Shown here piece after piece: positions 10,129 to 21,083 of a stretch of DNA of 64,000 nucleotides. A program made the translations under genes and the position numbers. The notes beneath the pieces were generated by a model. That model worked only from the letters and a program-made list of their open reading frames with translations. It ran no database searches and was not told where the DNA came from. This DNA is from Sphingobacterium sp. (lineage in GTDB: Bacteria; Bacteroidota; Bacteroidia; Sphingobacteriales; Sphingobacteriaceae): assembly GCA_031277685.1 (NCBI GenBank), contig JAITLV010000162.1, positions 1-64,000 on the forward strand. The letters run 5' to 3'. Each line of letters begins with the position of its first letter. The stretch's first letter is position 1.

Positions 10129-13100
10129 ATGAAACAAACCTATTCGTCCAGGCTCAACAAAAAAGCCAGGGCCGTGCTACTCTATGGCTTTTCGGTACTG
10201 TGCAGTTCCTACAGTTTTGGGCAGATTAACATTCAGGCCAATAACGAATCAGCACTTGCTGTCATGAAACAGATCGAAAAACAATCGGCCTATCATTTCG
10301 TCTATGACGAGGCGCAACTGACGATTCCAAAAGTTAAACTTCGCCTCAACGATGTCTCGCTCAAGGAAGCACTGGATGCGACATTTACTGCCAACAACAT
10401 CCAATACAAGATTGTCAAAAACACCATTTTATTAAAAAATGCCGCCGCCGGAAAATCAACTTCCACAGCGCCCGCAGTACCCAACCAACAGTACACCTTG
10501 CGTGGCACGATTTCCAATGCCGAGGGGATAGCATTAAGCGGTGCCACCATTACCATCAAAAACACAACGATCTCAACAAAATCTGATCAAAATGGACAAT
10601 TTGAATTGACCTCTCCCAACCGTAGTGCTGTACTGATCGTCACCTTCTTAGGCTATGAATCCCTTGAAATCAAGGCCAATGAAGAATCGGCAACGATCGT
10701 ACTTAAGCCAAGTATGACCAGTCTTTCGGAAGTGGATGTGACCATCAACACGGGATATCAGACCATTTCCAAAGAACGTGCTACCGGTGCATTCTCCAGC
10801 TTGCCCAAAAACAGTCTGCAACAGCAACGGCTCAACAACCTAGGAAGCTTGCTGGAAGGCCGTATCGCAGGATACCACAATGGCTTGCTTCGAGGAACAA
10901 CCTCCATGAGAGGAGTTACCTCTCCTTTGTATGTGATTGATGGTTTCCCTGTAGATAATGCAGCCATGGATTTCAATGGCCGTGTAGTCGAAAATCTTCC
11001 TGATCTCAATCTGGAAGACATTGAGTCTATTACCGTCTTAAAAGATGCTGCTGCAGCCTCCATTTATGGCTCGCGTGCAGCCAATGGGGTTGTCATTATT
11101 GTCACGAAAAAAGGGAAAAATAAAGGAACCGAAATCAATGTTTCGACAACACTGACGCATACACCTTATTATTTTAATACGGATCGTTTGGCTTCTGCTG
11201 CGGACATGATCGGCATTGAACGGGAATGGGCAACAAAAAATCCGAATTTAAAAACAATGACAGCCGAGCAGGCAAAAAGTACATTAGAGGACATGTCTTA
11301 CAGAAGTCTCGGTATCCGCACCATCCTTAAAAAATATGCCGGTCAGTTCAATGAATCTGAAATGAATGCCGAACTGGACCGTCTCTCTCAACAAGGCTAT
11401 CGTTATTACGACGATGTGGCCAGGTATGCCAAACGCAATCCTTTTTCGCAACAGTACAACCTCAATCTCTCCAATGGTACGGAAAAGAGTAAATTCTACT
11501 TTTCAACGACCTATAAAAAGGATCTGCTGGAAGACCGCTTCAGTAAAAACCAGAATCTGGGCATCAACCTCCGGAATATCACCCAGATCAACAAATGGTT
11601 GGAAGTAGAAATGAGCTCTTTTCTCAATTATGTAGATAATGACCGGCAAACCTATAATGTGCTAGAACCCGGATTTTCCTTTCTGCCTTACAATCCGTTA
11701 AAAAATGACGACGGCAGTAATTATACCGCCTATATGGCCGATTATATGAGCCTGGCAAATATCAACAGCATCAAACAGTATGGCCTGAATACGCTGGACA
11801 TCACGCCATTGGATGAGCTAAAAAACAATATCGAACACGCAAATGGTTTTTCGAACCGAAGTTTCCTCAAATTGAATGCGAAGATTGCAGACTGGATCAG
11901 CTATTCCGCCTCTTTTCAGTATGAAATCAGCAATAAAAAATTAGAACTTCTCTATGGAAAAAACTCGTACTATACACGATCACGCGTTAACCAATTTGCA
12001 TTAATCGCGGACGGAAAAGCGACACTGATGATGCCCAATGGCAATATCAATAAAACAACGGATCTCAAGAATAATGCATTTAATTTTAGGCAACAGATCA
12101 ATATTGACAAGGACTTTGGCGAAAAACACAGCCTAAATGCCATATTGGGTAGCGAGCTCAAGAACAACCGTATGCGTTCTCAACTTCAAAATCTCTACAA
12201 TTTTGATCCCGATGCACTCACCTACACCATGCTCGATCCAGCGATAGGTACCGTGAGCTCTTTCAATCAAAATTATGACAACGCCAGTCAATACGAAGCT
12301 ATCAATCGCTTTGTTTCCTTTTATGGTAATGTTGGCTATGCCTATTCAAAAAAATACCTCCTCACAGGAAGCTTACGCTGGGACCGGTCAAACCTATGGG
12401 GAACAAGCTCAAAATATCAGAACAAACCGATCTGGTCTGTGGGTGCCGGATGGAATCTGAACGAAGAAAATTTCATGCAGCTGGATTGGTTAAACCAACT
12501 TAAGCTGAGAACTTCCTATGGTATTGGTGGCAATATATTGCAGAATGTTGCTCCCTTTATGACGGCCTACTACAATACCAATTCGCATGTTGGCGGAACA
12601 CAAGGTACAATCTCTGACCGTCCCAACCCATCTCTTTCCTGGGAGAAAACAACGACCACAAATATTGGGTTGGATTTTGGTTTGTTTAGAAGCCGTATTT
12701 CGGGAAGCTTGGATTATTATAGAAAACAAGGAAAAGACCTCTTTGCCTCCTCCATGGGTGTACCCACAGAAGGCTTTGGCTATTCCACCTATGCGATCAA
12801 CAATGGGGAGATGACCAATCATGGACTGGAACTGACGCTGAACGCCAACATCCTGCAACACAAGGCTGTAAGCTGGAACAGCAGTGTCTTGTATGCTTAT
12901 AATAAAAACAAAGTCACCTACGTCAATGTCAAAGCACCATTTTATATCCTACAATTGGATTACCCCGATGCCTATCCACGCATAGGAAATCCATACGAAG
13001 CCATCTATGCCTACAAATGGGCTGGCCTCGATCAGCAGGGCTTACCACAGGTGTATGATGAAAATGGCAACAAAAGCACACAAACGCCGACGACATTGGA

Positions 13101-13629
13101 GTCTATTGTGTATGCCGGTACAAAAGTGCCTACGCACACCCTTTCCTGGACAAATAGCCTTTCCTACAAAAACTTTGATTTTTCGATGATGCTGACGTAC
13201 GAAGGCGGACATAAAATCAGAAATAAGGATTTACCTTATATGGGAATCGGAAATTACCTCACATTTACAACGCTTGCGCCGATGAATAAGGACATTCGTA
13301 ACCGTTGGCAACAGGAAGGTGATGAACTGAAAACCGATATACCCCGTCTGGTGTTTCCTGAAGAGACTAATCTTTACAACTCCGCAAGTGGTACCATCTA
13401 CCAGTATGCAGACCTCAATGTGCTCGATGCCCGTAATGTACAGATCCGCAACATTAGTCTCGCCTATCGGTTACCGGCTGACTGGGTAAAAAGGTTGCGC
13501 TTGGCACAGGCCCGGTTGCAGTTCAACGCGGAGAATGTAGCCATGTTTACCAAATCCAGCAATGCAAAATATATGCTGGAAGGCTATCGTGCTCCGAATT
13601 ATGTTTTTGGCGCTTACCTAACTTTCTAA
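10129..13629 (+). CDS. SusC/RagA-family TonB-linked outer membrane protein with STN domain (locus A)
   Basis: 1166 aa; STN domain, CarboxypepD_reg-like domain, plug with GYQTISKERATGAF...DIESITVLKDAAAASIYGSRAANGVVIIVTKK. Confidence 0.93.
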   Translation: MKQTYSSRLNKKARAVLLYGFSVLCSSYSFGQINIQANNESALAVMKQIEKQSAYHFVYDEAQLTIPKVKLRLNDVSLKEALDATFTANNIQYKIVKNTILLKNAAAGKSTSTAPAVPNQQYTLRGTISNAEGIALSGATITIKNTTISTKSDQNGQFELTSPNRSAVLIVTFLGYESLEIKANEESATIVLKPSMTSLSEVDVTINTGYQTISKERATGAFSSLPKNSLQQQRLNNLGSLLEGRIAGYHNGLLRGTTSMRGVTSPLYVIDGFPVDNAAMDFNGRVVENLPDLNLEDIESITVLKDAAAASIYGSRAANGVVIIVTKKGKNKGTEINVSTTLTHTPYYFNTDRLASAADMIGIEREWATKNPNLKTMTAEQAKSTLEDMSYRSLGIRTILKKYAGQFNESEMNAELDRLSQQGYRYYDDVARYAKRNPFSQQYNLNLSNGTEKSKFYFSTTYKKDLLEDRFSKNQNLGINLRNITQINKWLEVEMSSFLNYVDNDRQTYNVLEPGFSFLPYNPLKNDDGSNYTAYMADYMSLANINSIKQYGLNTLDITPLDELKNNIEHANGFSNRSFLKLNAKIADWISYSASFQYEISNKKLELLYGKNSYYTRSRVNQFALIADGKATLMMPNGNINKTTDLKNNAFNFRQQINIDKDFGEKHSLNAILGSELKNNRMRSQLQNLYNFDPDALTYTMLDPAIGTVSSFNQNYDNASQYEAINRFVSFYGNVGYAYSKKYLLTGSLRWDRSNLWGTSSKYQNKPIWSVGAGWNLNEENFMQLDWLNQLKLRTSYGIGGNILQNVAPFMTAYYNTNSHVGGTQGTISDRPNPSLSWEKTTTTNIGLDFGLFRSRISGSLDYYRKQGKDLFASSMGVPTEGFGYSTYAINNGEMTNHGLELTLNANILQHKAVSWNSSVLYAYNKNKVTYVNVKAPFYILQLDYPDAYPRIGNPYEAIYAYKWAGLDQQGLPQVYDENGNKSTQTPTTLESIVYAGTKVPTHTLSWTNSLSYKNFDFSMMLTYEGGHKIRNKDLPYMGIGNYLTFTTLAPMNKDIRNRWQQEGDELKTDIPRLVFPEETNLYNSASGTIYQYADLNVLDARNVQIRNISLAYRLPADWVKRLRLAQARLQFNAENVAMFTKSSNAKYMLEGYRAPNYVFGAYLTF

Positions 13630-13641
13630 TTTAAAATTCTT

Positions 13642-15045
13642 ATGAAAAAGATAATATACGTATTTGTGATCATACCCCTTCTATTTTTCGCTTCCTGTAA
13701 TAAATATTTGGACATATTACCCAAAGGCAAGAAAATCCCACAGACCTATGCGGATTTTGAGGCGCTCTTGCGCGATGAAGCAGCTGTTCATCAGGTTCCT
13801 ATCCCCCAGGCTATTATTTTGCCCAATGATCGTTTTGTCTCCCCTGCCAATCTCAATTATTATAAATTGTGGGACATTAACTATAACTGGAAGGGAGAGG
13901 AAGACCGCAAGATCTACAACAATGCCGATGAAAGCACCTATTATTATGCCTATTCGAGCATATCTGTCTGCAATCTGATCCTTGAGCATGGACCGACGGT
14001 AACAGAGGCCACAGCCCAACAACGCGATGAACTGATGGCTACTGCCAAAGTACTCCGGGCCATCAGTTATTTTACTTTAGCAAATTATTATGCGGCGAAT
14101 TATGACAGTAAAACGGCGGACCAATTGCTATCGGTTCCCTTGATCGAAAGTGCGGATATAGGCGCCCCTTCAAAGCAGGTCACTATCGCGGAACTATACG
14201 ATTACATGATCAATGATATCAAAAGCGCTTTATCCACCTTGCCTAACACGGGGCTAACCATCCTACATCCAGGCAAAGGAGCAGCTTACGCCTTACTAGC
14301 ACGGATTTACCTGCAGATGGACAACTATCCGGATGCACTGGAAAATAGCGAAAAAGCACTGGAATACAACGATAAACTCTACGACTGGACAGCCTACTAT
14401 CAGGCCAATAAATCGCAGATCGAAGAGCCAACCAACTATACGTTGAAGAAAACACCCATGGATTTTGCCTATGTCGAGAATTACTACTTCAGACATGGCC
14501 AATCACCAAACTATACCGCTGCAGAGTTATCCCTTCAGGTAGAACGCGCTGCTGGATTTGAAAAAGGGGACAGTAAATTCGCTTCGCGCTGGAAGTTGCG
14601 TACCGTCGTTCCCAATACCTATTATACCAGCACGATGACCGGTTTCTATAACACACAGGGCTTGACCACAGTCGAAGTCTATCTGATCGCCGCAGAATGT
14701 CAGGCACGTCAGGGAAATATCCAAAAAGCAATGGACCTTGTCAACAAGGTCCGCAAGACCAGGATCCTCGCGGCAGACTATACGGACCTGACGGCACAAA
14801 ATGCCACGGATGCCATTAAAAAAATTCAGCGGCTTAAACAGAATGAATTGATTCATTCCATTATCCCTTTTGCTGATTACAAACGTCTCAACAAAGAAAG
14901 TGCTTTTGCGACAACACTGACGAAAACGATCGACGGCAAGACAGTCCAACTGAGCCCAGCATCACACCTCTGGATTATGCCTTTTCCATTAGGAGCAACG
15001 GAGAATCCAGGCAATGGATCTATTAAACAGAATGTTGAAAAATAA
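13642..15045 (+). CDS. SusD/RagB-family lipoprotein (locus A)
   Basis: 467 aa; lipoprotein signal (FFASCNKYLDILPKGK), TPR-type SusD core, adjacent to susC. Confidence 0.9.
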   Translation: MKKIIYVFVIIPLLFFASCNKYLDILPKGKKIPQTYADFEALLRDEAAVHQVPIPQAIILPNDRFVSPANLNYYKLWDINYNWKGEEDRKIYNNADESTYYYAYSSISVCNLILEHGPTVTEATAQQRDELMATAKVLRAISYFTLANYYAANYDSKTADQLLSVPLIESADIGAPSKQVTIAELYDYMINDIKSALSTLPNTGLTILHPGKGAAYALLARIYLQMDNYPDALENSEKALEYNDKLYDWTAYYQANKSQIEEPTNYTLKKTPMDFAYVENYYFRHGQSPNYTAAELSLQVERAAGFEKGDSKFASRWKLRTVVPNTYYTSTMTGFYNTQGLTTVEVYLIAAECQARQGNIQKAMDLVNKVRKTRILAADYTDLTAQNATDAIKKIQRLKQNELIHSIIPFADYKRLNKESAFATTLTKTIDGKTVQLSPASHLWIMPFPLGATENPGNGSIKQNVEK

Positions 15046-15057
15046 AAACAAAATACC

Positions 15058-16530
15058 ATGAAAGTAAAAGCTTTGACACTAGCACTCCTACTTGCAACGA
15101 CAGTCGGTTATGCGCAACAACAAACCGCGAATAGATACCAACAATACCTTCCCATTATTGAGAAAGGCACATTGGTACAAAAAGATTCCTTGGCAAAGGA
15201 ACTGCTCGCGGAAATAAAAGGTTACAAAACGGAAGCGGAATATAGTACCACCATCAATATACTCCGTTCATTGGACAAAGAAGAGGAAATGACTACCGTT
15301 GAAAATATCGCGAAGAAAAAATACCCAAAGGGTGCAATAACGCGTGATGCCTTTATTACGGATGTCTTCTACAATGCCGGAACGTCACAGGAGAAAGAAA
15401 AAGCCTACAATGACCTGATCAAAAAATGGCCTGTTAAAAATTTCAGTGAGGAACCTCTGACCTATGATTACGTTTTGGCTAGTTTGGCGCGGAGTTTTGC
15501 CCATGATGGAAATGCGCCAAAGGCCGTGTATTACCTTAGCGAGATGAAAGAGCGATTCTGGCGTGGCAATGGGTATATTCCAGTTGGTCAGGCTCTTTTG
15601 CAAGCTGGTGATACAACGACTGCCACCCCGCTGCTGAAAACCGCCATGGACGACGGTTATTATTACCTCACGCTGCCCGAAGAACAAAAGGACAATAAAG
15701 CCCGCTTTGCGGCAATGGGTTACGCAAGTGCCATGTCATCCTATATCAATATCCTTGTCGCGCAGAAAAAATATGCTGAAGCACTTACGGATATCGAAAA
15801 TACACTGAAAGCAGCACCAGAACAGGCGGATGGATTGGCCATGGTCTACTATAAATCGTTGATGGGAACAGGCAGAAAGCTTGAAGCTTATAATATTTTA
15901 ACAAAGTTATATGCCAAAGGGCAGTTTGTGGTTGAGGATGACCTGAAAAGATTATATACCGAACTCAACGGATCAGCTGCAGGGTATGAGCAGTTCAATG
16001 CTTCCCTGAAAACGGAGTTAACCCAGAACATCCGCAACCATATCAAAGAGATGGCCACCTTTAAACCAGCTCCGGATTTTGAACTGCTCAATCTAAAGGG
16101 TGAAAAGGTATCCTTGGCTAGTCTAAAAGGAAAAGTAGTGATTCTGGATTTCTGGGCCACCTGGTGTCAGCCCTGTGTACGCTCTTTCCCCGGCATGAAA
16201 GCTGCGCAAGAGTCTTACGCCAACGATCAAGAGGTCCAATTCCTATTTATTAATACCTGGGAGCGGGACAAGAACTACAAAGAAAATGTCGTTTCTTTTA
16301 TCAGCAAGAACAATTATCCGTTTGAGGTACTGTACGACGATCAAAAAGATCCACAGACCGGAAAAGTGATGGCTGCCAAATATGATGTCAATGGTATCCC
16401 GGCCAAATTCATCATTGATAAGGAAGGAAATATCCGCTATTTTCTGACTGGATCCACACCCAACGTGGACTATATCAAATTGGAAATGAAAGAGCTGATT
16501 GAAGCAGCTAAAAAACCGTATAAAGGTTAA
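15058..16530 (+). CDS. TlpA-like thioredoxin-fold protein (AhpC/TSA/Redoxin family)
   Basis: 490 aa; signal peptide; C-terminal KGKVVILDFWATWCQPCVRSFPGMK with CxxC. Confidence 0.9.
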   Translation: MKVKALTLALLLATTVGYAQQQTANRYQQYLPIIEKGTLVQKDSLAKELLAEIKGYKTEAEYSTTINILRSLDKEEEMTTVENIAKKKYPKGAITRDAFITDVFYNAGTSQEKEKAYNDLIKKWPVKNFSEEPLTYDYVLASLARSFAHDGNAPKAVYYLSEMKERFWRGNGYIPVGQALLQAGDTTTATPLLKTAMDDGYYYLTLPEEQKDNKARFAAMGYASAMSSYINILVAQKKYAEALTDIENTLKAAPEQADGLAMVYYKSLMGTGRKLEAYNILTKLYAKGQFVVEDDLKRLYTELNGSAAGYEQFNASLKTELTQNIRNHIKEMATFKPAPDFELLNLKGEKVSLASLKGKVVILDFWATWCQPCVRSFPGMKAAQESYANDQEVQFLFINTWERDKNYKENVVSFISKNNYPFEVLYDDQKDPQTGKVMAAKYDVNGIPAKFIIDKEGNIRYFLTGSTPNVDYIKLEMKELIEAAKKPYKG

Positions 16531-16550
16531 TGTTATTGAGAAATGCGAGT

Positions 16551-16578
16551 AAGTCTGCCTCGATCCAGAGGCAGATTT
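16551..16578 (+). terminator. Hairpin terminator of locus A
   Basis: aagtctgcctc / gaggcagattt, 11 bp with one wobble, loop gatcca, followed by a T-rich tract. Confidence 0.6.
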
Positions 16579-16618
16579 TATTTTATAAAGCCGATCAATA
16601 AGGTATACCGCCCCCTAT

Positions 16619-19537
16619 TTAAGACAGCGCACTATACAAAATTTCAACGGGATGCAGAGCGATTGCTCCCGTACCATCTTTAATCTGATGTCTACAGCTC
16701 GTACCGGGTGCTGCGACCAGATGGGTTTCTTCCTTCTTTCTTATTTCGGGGAATAAAACAAGTTCCCCAATCTTCATGGATAAATCAAAATGTTCTTTTT
16801 CATAACCAAAAGAACCGGCCATACCACAACAGCCCGAGGGAATGGTTTCTACCGTATAATTTTCTGGAAACGACAGCATCTGTTCTGTAGCGGACAATAG
16901 TCCCAAAGCTTTCTGCTGGCAGTGGCCATGCAGTTTAATGACTTTGTGATCAGCCGCGAACTGATCTTTAGCAATGTTTCCAGCATGTATTTCACGTAGC
17001 AAAAATTCATCGAACAATAGGCTGTTCAAGGCCAGCTCTTTTGCCGCAGGGATTAGATTTTCCGCCACGAGATCCGGGTATTCATCTCTAAAGGTGAGAA
17101 TAGCAGAAGGTTCTATTCCGATCAAAGGTGTCTCTTTCGAAATTAGAGGCGCCAGATGGCTGACATTAAAATCGGCCAATTTCTTCGCATTACGTAATAA
17201 ACCTTTCGAAATACTGGCCCGCCCACTTTCTTTATGCACTGGGATAACCACTTCGTATCCGAGTTTTGTCAGCAGTTTCACTGCCTTGATACCGATTTCT
17301 GCATCCTGGTAATTCGTAAACTCGTCACAAAATAAATAGACCTTTTTAGTTGATGTTTTTTCGGCCAGTTGTTTGAATGCCTTGGTATACCAGCTTTTTA
17401 ACGTTATTCGTGCCAGCTTTGGTAGACTTCTTTCCGTTGCAAAACCCAGTGTTTTTTTGACCAAGGCACTGGATAGTTTACTCGTCACCATAACATTATA
17501 GAGACCTGGCATCCAGGCCATATACCCAGATATTTCAGCAAAACCAGCGACCATACGCGACCGGAACGGAATACCATTTGCATCCTGATAGGCATTTAAA
17601 AATTCAGCTTTTAGTTTTGCCATATCGACATTCGAGGGACATTCGGATTTGCACCCTTTACAGCCCAAACAGAGGTCCATTACGGCTTTAATCTCTGGGT
17701 GATCAAAAGGATTTTCCTTCGTTGAATTCGTCAAAAAAGTACGGAGCACATTCGCCCTGGCCCGCGTGGTATCTTTTTCATTTCGCGTCGCCATAAAAGA
17801 AGGGCACATCGTTCCCCCCGCGAGCTGCGACTTACGGCAGTCACCGGAACCATTGCATTGCTCGGCATGCTGTAAGATATTCTGCCCTTGGTACCTAAAT
17901 AGTGTTGGAATCTGCTTTTCCTTGGCCCCTACCGTATAGCGGAGCATCGTATCCATTGGCGGCGTATCAATGATCTTTCCGGGGTTAAAAATAGCCTGCG
18001 GATCCCAGGTACGTTTCAGTTCTCCGAGCAAGCGATAATTCTGTGTTCCAATCATTTTTTCGATAAACTCAGCCCGAAGCCTACCATCGCCGTGTTCTCC
18101 ACTTAAAGAGCCATTATATTTTTTCACCAACGTGGCAACCTCATCTGCTATACGGCGAAACATTTTATGGCCCGCTTCCGTTTTCAAGTTTAATATGGGG
18201 CGCAGATGTAATTCACCTGAGCCTGCATGGGCATAATGTACCGAATGGAGTCCATTTTTTTCCAATAACTGGTTAAATTCACGGATATAAGCGGGTAAAT
18301 CCCGTACATCAACGGCTGTATCTTCAATCACGGGAACAGCTTTTGCATCCCCGGGAAGATTACTCAGTAAACCTAATCCCGCCTTTCGGAGCATCCAGAC
18401 CTTTTTGGTATCAGCCCCGTACAATACCGGGAAATGATAGCCCAACCCCATAGCTTCTAATTCTACGACCACCAAGGCCGTTTGCCGTTCTACTTCTGCC
18501 TTGCTATCTGCGGCATACTCCATCACCAGCAGTGCCGCAGGATCGCCTTTAACAAAAAAGCGATTCTGCGATTGTTCTAGGTTACTTTTGGTACACTCCA
18601 GAATATAATGGTCTATCAACTCTACTGCATAAGGTTTGAATTTGAGGGCGATCAAGTTGGCCTTTAATGCTTCTTCAACAGATGAAAAATGCGCACATAA
18701 CAGACCACTGTGCGCGGGCGGCAAAGGCGCTAGCGACAGCGTAATTTCAGTCACAAAAGCCAATGTACCCTCCGATCCACAGATGAGTTGACAGAAGTTA
18801 AAATCTGGCCCGCCAGCGGTAAATGGTGCCGTTTCCAACAGCAGGTCAATGGCATATCCCGTATTTCTTCTTTCAATCGTTTGTTTGGGAAACTCTTTAC
18901 GTATCTCGACCTGGTTTTCATAATTCCCCAATTGACTCCGTATGGAGCGGTACAATTTCGCTTCTAAGGTATCCCCCTCACATTTGGCAATAAATTCATC
19001 GAAAGGCAATGCTTTAAACTCCACTTCCGATCCATCACTCAAGATGGCTCTTAGCGAAAGTGTATGTTCACGGGTACTTTTATAAACAACAGAGTTGGAA
19101 CCGCAGGAATTGTTACCCACCATACCACCAATGGTCGCACGGTTTGCTGTAGAGGTTTCCGGGCCGAAGAAAAGTCCATAAGGCTTCAAAAACTGGTTCA
19201 GTTCATCACGGACTACACCGGGCTGTACACGCACCTCCCGCTTAGCGGTATCCAGATCAAGGATTTTGTTAAAGTATTTGGAGATGTCAACCACGATACC
19301 GTTACCGACCACCTGGCCAGCAAGTGATGTACCGGCGGCTCTTGGTATAAGCGAAACACCTTCATTTGCAGCAAATGAAATCAGTTTTTTCAGATCCCCA
19401 ATTGTTGCTGGAATACTCACAGCCAGGGGCATTTCAGCATACACTGAAGCATCCGTAGCGTACAGTATACGCATCAGATCATCGCTATAAAATTCTCCCC
19501 CAAGCGTTTTGGCCAACTGTGCTAACTTGTTTTTCAT
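16619..19537 (-). CDS. FAD-binding and Fe-S-binding oxidoreductase (GlcD/D-2-hydroxyacid dehydrogenase-like; D-2-hydroxyglutarate dehydrogenase candidate)
   Basis: 972 aa; FAD_binding_4 (IPRAAGTSLAGQVVGNGIVVDISKYFNKIL, GGMVGNNSCGSNSV), GEHGDGRLRAEFIEKMIG, Fe-S motif CLGCKGCKSECPSNVDMAKLK, C-terminal CCGMAGSFGYEKEH. Confidence 0.85.
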   Translation of the reverse strand: MKNKLAQLAKTLGGEFYSDDLMRILYATDASVYAEMPLAVSIPATIGDLKKLISFAANEGVSLIPRAAGTSLAGQVVGNGIVVDISKYFNKILDLDTAKREVRVQPGVVRDELNQFLKPYGLFFGPETSTANRATIGGMVGNNSCGSNSVVYKSTREHTLSLRAILSDGSEVEFKALPFDEFIAKCEGDTLEAKLYRSIRSQLGNYENQVEIRKEFPKQTIERRNTGYAIDLLLETAPFTAGGPDFNFCQLICGSEGTLAFVTEITLSLAPLPPAHSGLLCAHFSSVEEALKANLIALKFKPYAVELIDHYILECTKSNLEQSQNRFFVKGDPAALLVMEYAADSKAEVERQTALVVVELEAMGLGYHFPVLYGADTKKVWMLRKAGLGLLSNLPGDAKAVPVIEDTAVDVRDLPAYIREFNQLLEKNGLHSVHYAHAGSGELHLRPILNLKTEAGHKMFRRIADEVATLVKKYNGSLSGEHGDGRLRAEFIEKMIGTQNYRLLGELKRTWDPQAIFNPGKIIDTPPMDTMLRYTVGAKEKQIPTLFRYQGQNILQHAEQCNGSGDCRKSQLAGGTMCPSFMATRNEKDTTRARANVLRTFLTNSTKENPFDHPEIKAVMDLCLGCKGCKSECPSNVDMAKLKAEFLNAYQDANGIPFRSRMVAGFAEISGYMAWMPGLYNVMVTSKLSSALVKKTLGFATERSLPKLARITLKSWYTKAFKQLAEKTSTKKVYLFCDEFTNYQDAEIGIKAVKLLTKLGYEVVIPVHKESGRASISKGLLRNAKKLADFNVSHLAPLISKETPLIGIEPSAILTFRDEYPDLVAENLIPAAKELALNSLLFDEFLLREIHAGNIAKDQFAADHKVIKLHGHCQQKALGLLSATEQMLSFPENYTVETIPSGCCGMAGSFGYEKEHFDLSMKIGELVLFPEIRKKEETHLVAAPGTSCRHQIKDGTGAIALHPVEILYSALS

Positions 19538-19545
19538 TGTATTTC

Positions 19546-21078
19546 TTACAGCTGAAATTTAATCCCCTGAGCCAAAGGTAAAGTCGCTGAATAATTAATT
19601 GTATTTGTTTGTCGGCGCATGTAGGCTTTCCAGGCGTCGGATCCGCTTTCCCGGCCGCCCCCTGTTTCTTTCTCGCCGCCAAATGCTCCACCTATCTCTG
19701 CTCCCGAGGTACCGATATTGACATTGGCTATACCACAATCCGATCCTGCAGCAGACAAAAAACGTTCTGCTTCCCGTAAGTTTAACGTCATAATGGAAGA
19801 TGATAATCCCTGCGGAACAGCATTTTGCAATGCTATAGCTTCCGCTATCGTTTTGTATTTTATGAGATATAATATCGGCGCGAATGTTTCCTCTTGTACA
19901 ATCTCGTAATAATTTTCCACTTCTGCAATACAGGGTTTTACATAGCAGCCTGAAGAAAATGCATGCCCCGTCAGCACGCCACCTTCAAGCAGAAATTTGG
20001 CGCCTTCTTTTTTGCCTTTTAGGATCGCCTGCTGATACTGTTCGACGGCTGAACGGTCGATCAGCGGGCCAACATGATTGTGTTGATCCAGTGGATCTCC
20101 TATACGCAGTTGCTTGTAGGCATGAAGCAATTTGTCCTTAAATTCTTCATAGATATCTTCCTGTATGATCAATCTTCTTGTCGAAGTACAACGTTGCCCG
20201 GCAGTACCTACTGCACCAAACACGGCTCCAATGATCGCCATATCCAAGTCAGCATCTTTGGAAACAATGATCGCGTTATTTCCACCTAATTCAAGAATAC
20301 TACGACCAAACCTCGTTGCTACGGCAGCAGAAACGATTCGCCCGATCCGCGTTGACCCTGTAAAAGAAATCAGTGGAATCCGTTGATCATTATTCATGCG
20401 ATCGCCTACACTATTGCCCGTCAACAGACAACTTATACCTTCGGGCATCGCGTTATCTTGAAGTACTTTCGCTATAATCAACTGACAAGCGACCGCGCAT
20501 ATCGGGGTCTTTGAAGACGGTTTCCAGACACATACATCACCACATACCCAAGCCAGCGCAGTATTCCAGCTCCATACCGCAACGGGAAAATTGAACGCCG
20601 AAATGATCCCAACGATTCCGATCGGATGCCATTGTTCATACATGCGGTGCTGTTCGCGTTCGGAGTGCATGGTCAAACCATGTAACTGCCGGGAAAGGCC
20701 CACGGCAAAATCACAGATATCGATCATCTCCTGTACTTCCCCCAAACCTTCCTGTAGGCTTTTCCCCATTTCGTAAGATACAAGCGCGCCAAGATCTTCT
20801 TTATGCCGACGTAATGCATCCCCAAACTGCCTGACGATTTCTCCGCGTTTTGGAGCGGGTACATCACGCCAAAAGACAAAAGCTTCCTGGGCCTTTTTAA
20901 TGACTTCCTCATAGGCCTCAGCACTGGTTGACGCTACACTTGCCACGACCTGTCCATTGACCGGCGAATAGGATACAATAGCTTCAGCGCCTGTTCCCAT
21001 CCAGGTATTACCGGTCGATGTGCCGCAATTCTGTTCTTTAATGCCCAATCGGGCTAATATCTCTTCTATATTGATCAT
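19546..21078 (-). CDS. Aldehyde dehydrogenase, ALDH7-like (2-aminoadipate semialdehyde dehydrogenase candidate)
   Basis: 510 aa; HRMYEQWHPIGIVGIISAFNFPVAVWSWN, ELGGNNAIIVSKDADLDMAI, GAVGTAGQRCTSTRRL. Confidence 0.85.
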   Translation of the reverse strand: MINIEEILARLGIKEQNCGTSTGNTWMGTGAEAIVSYSPVNGQVVASVASTSAEAYEEVIKKAQEAFVFWRDVPAPKRGEIVRQFGDALRRHKEDLGALVSYEMGKSLQEGLGEVQEMIDICDFAVGLSRQLHGLTMHSEREQHRMYEQWHPIGIVGIISAFNFPVAVWSWNTALAWVCGDVCVWKPSSKTPICAVACQLIIAKVLQDNAMPEGISCLLTGNSVGDRMNNDQRIPLISFTGSTRIGRIVSAAVATRFGRSILELGGNNAIIVSKDADLDMAIIGAVFGAVGTAGQRCTSTRRLIIQEDIYEEFKDKLLHAYKQLRIGDPLDQHNHVGPLIDRSAVEQYQQAILKGKKEGAKFLLEGGVLTGHAFSSGCYVKPCIAEVENYYEIVQEETFAPILYLIKYKTIAEAIALQNAVPQGLSSSIMTLNLREAERFLSAAGSDCGIANVNIGTSGAEIGGAFGGEKETGGGRESGSDAWKAYMRRQTNTINYSATLPLAQGIKFQL

Positions 21079-21083
21079 TTCTT

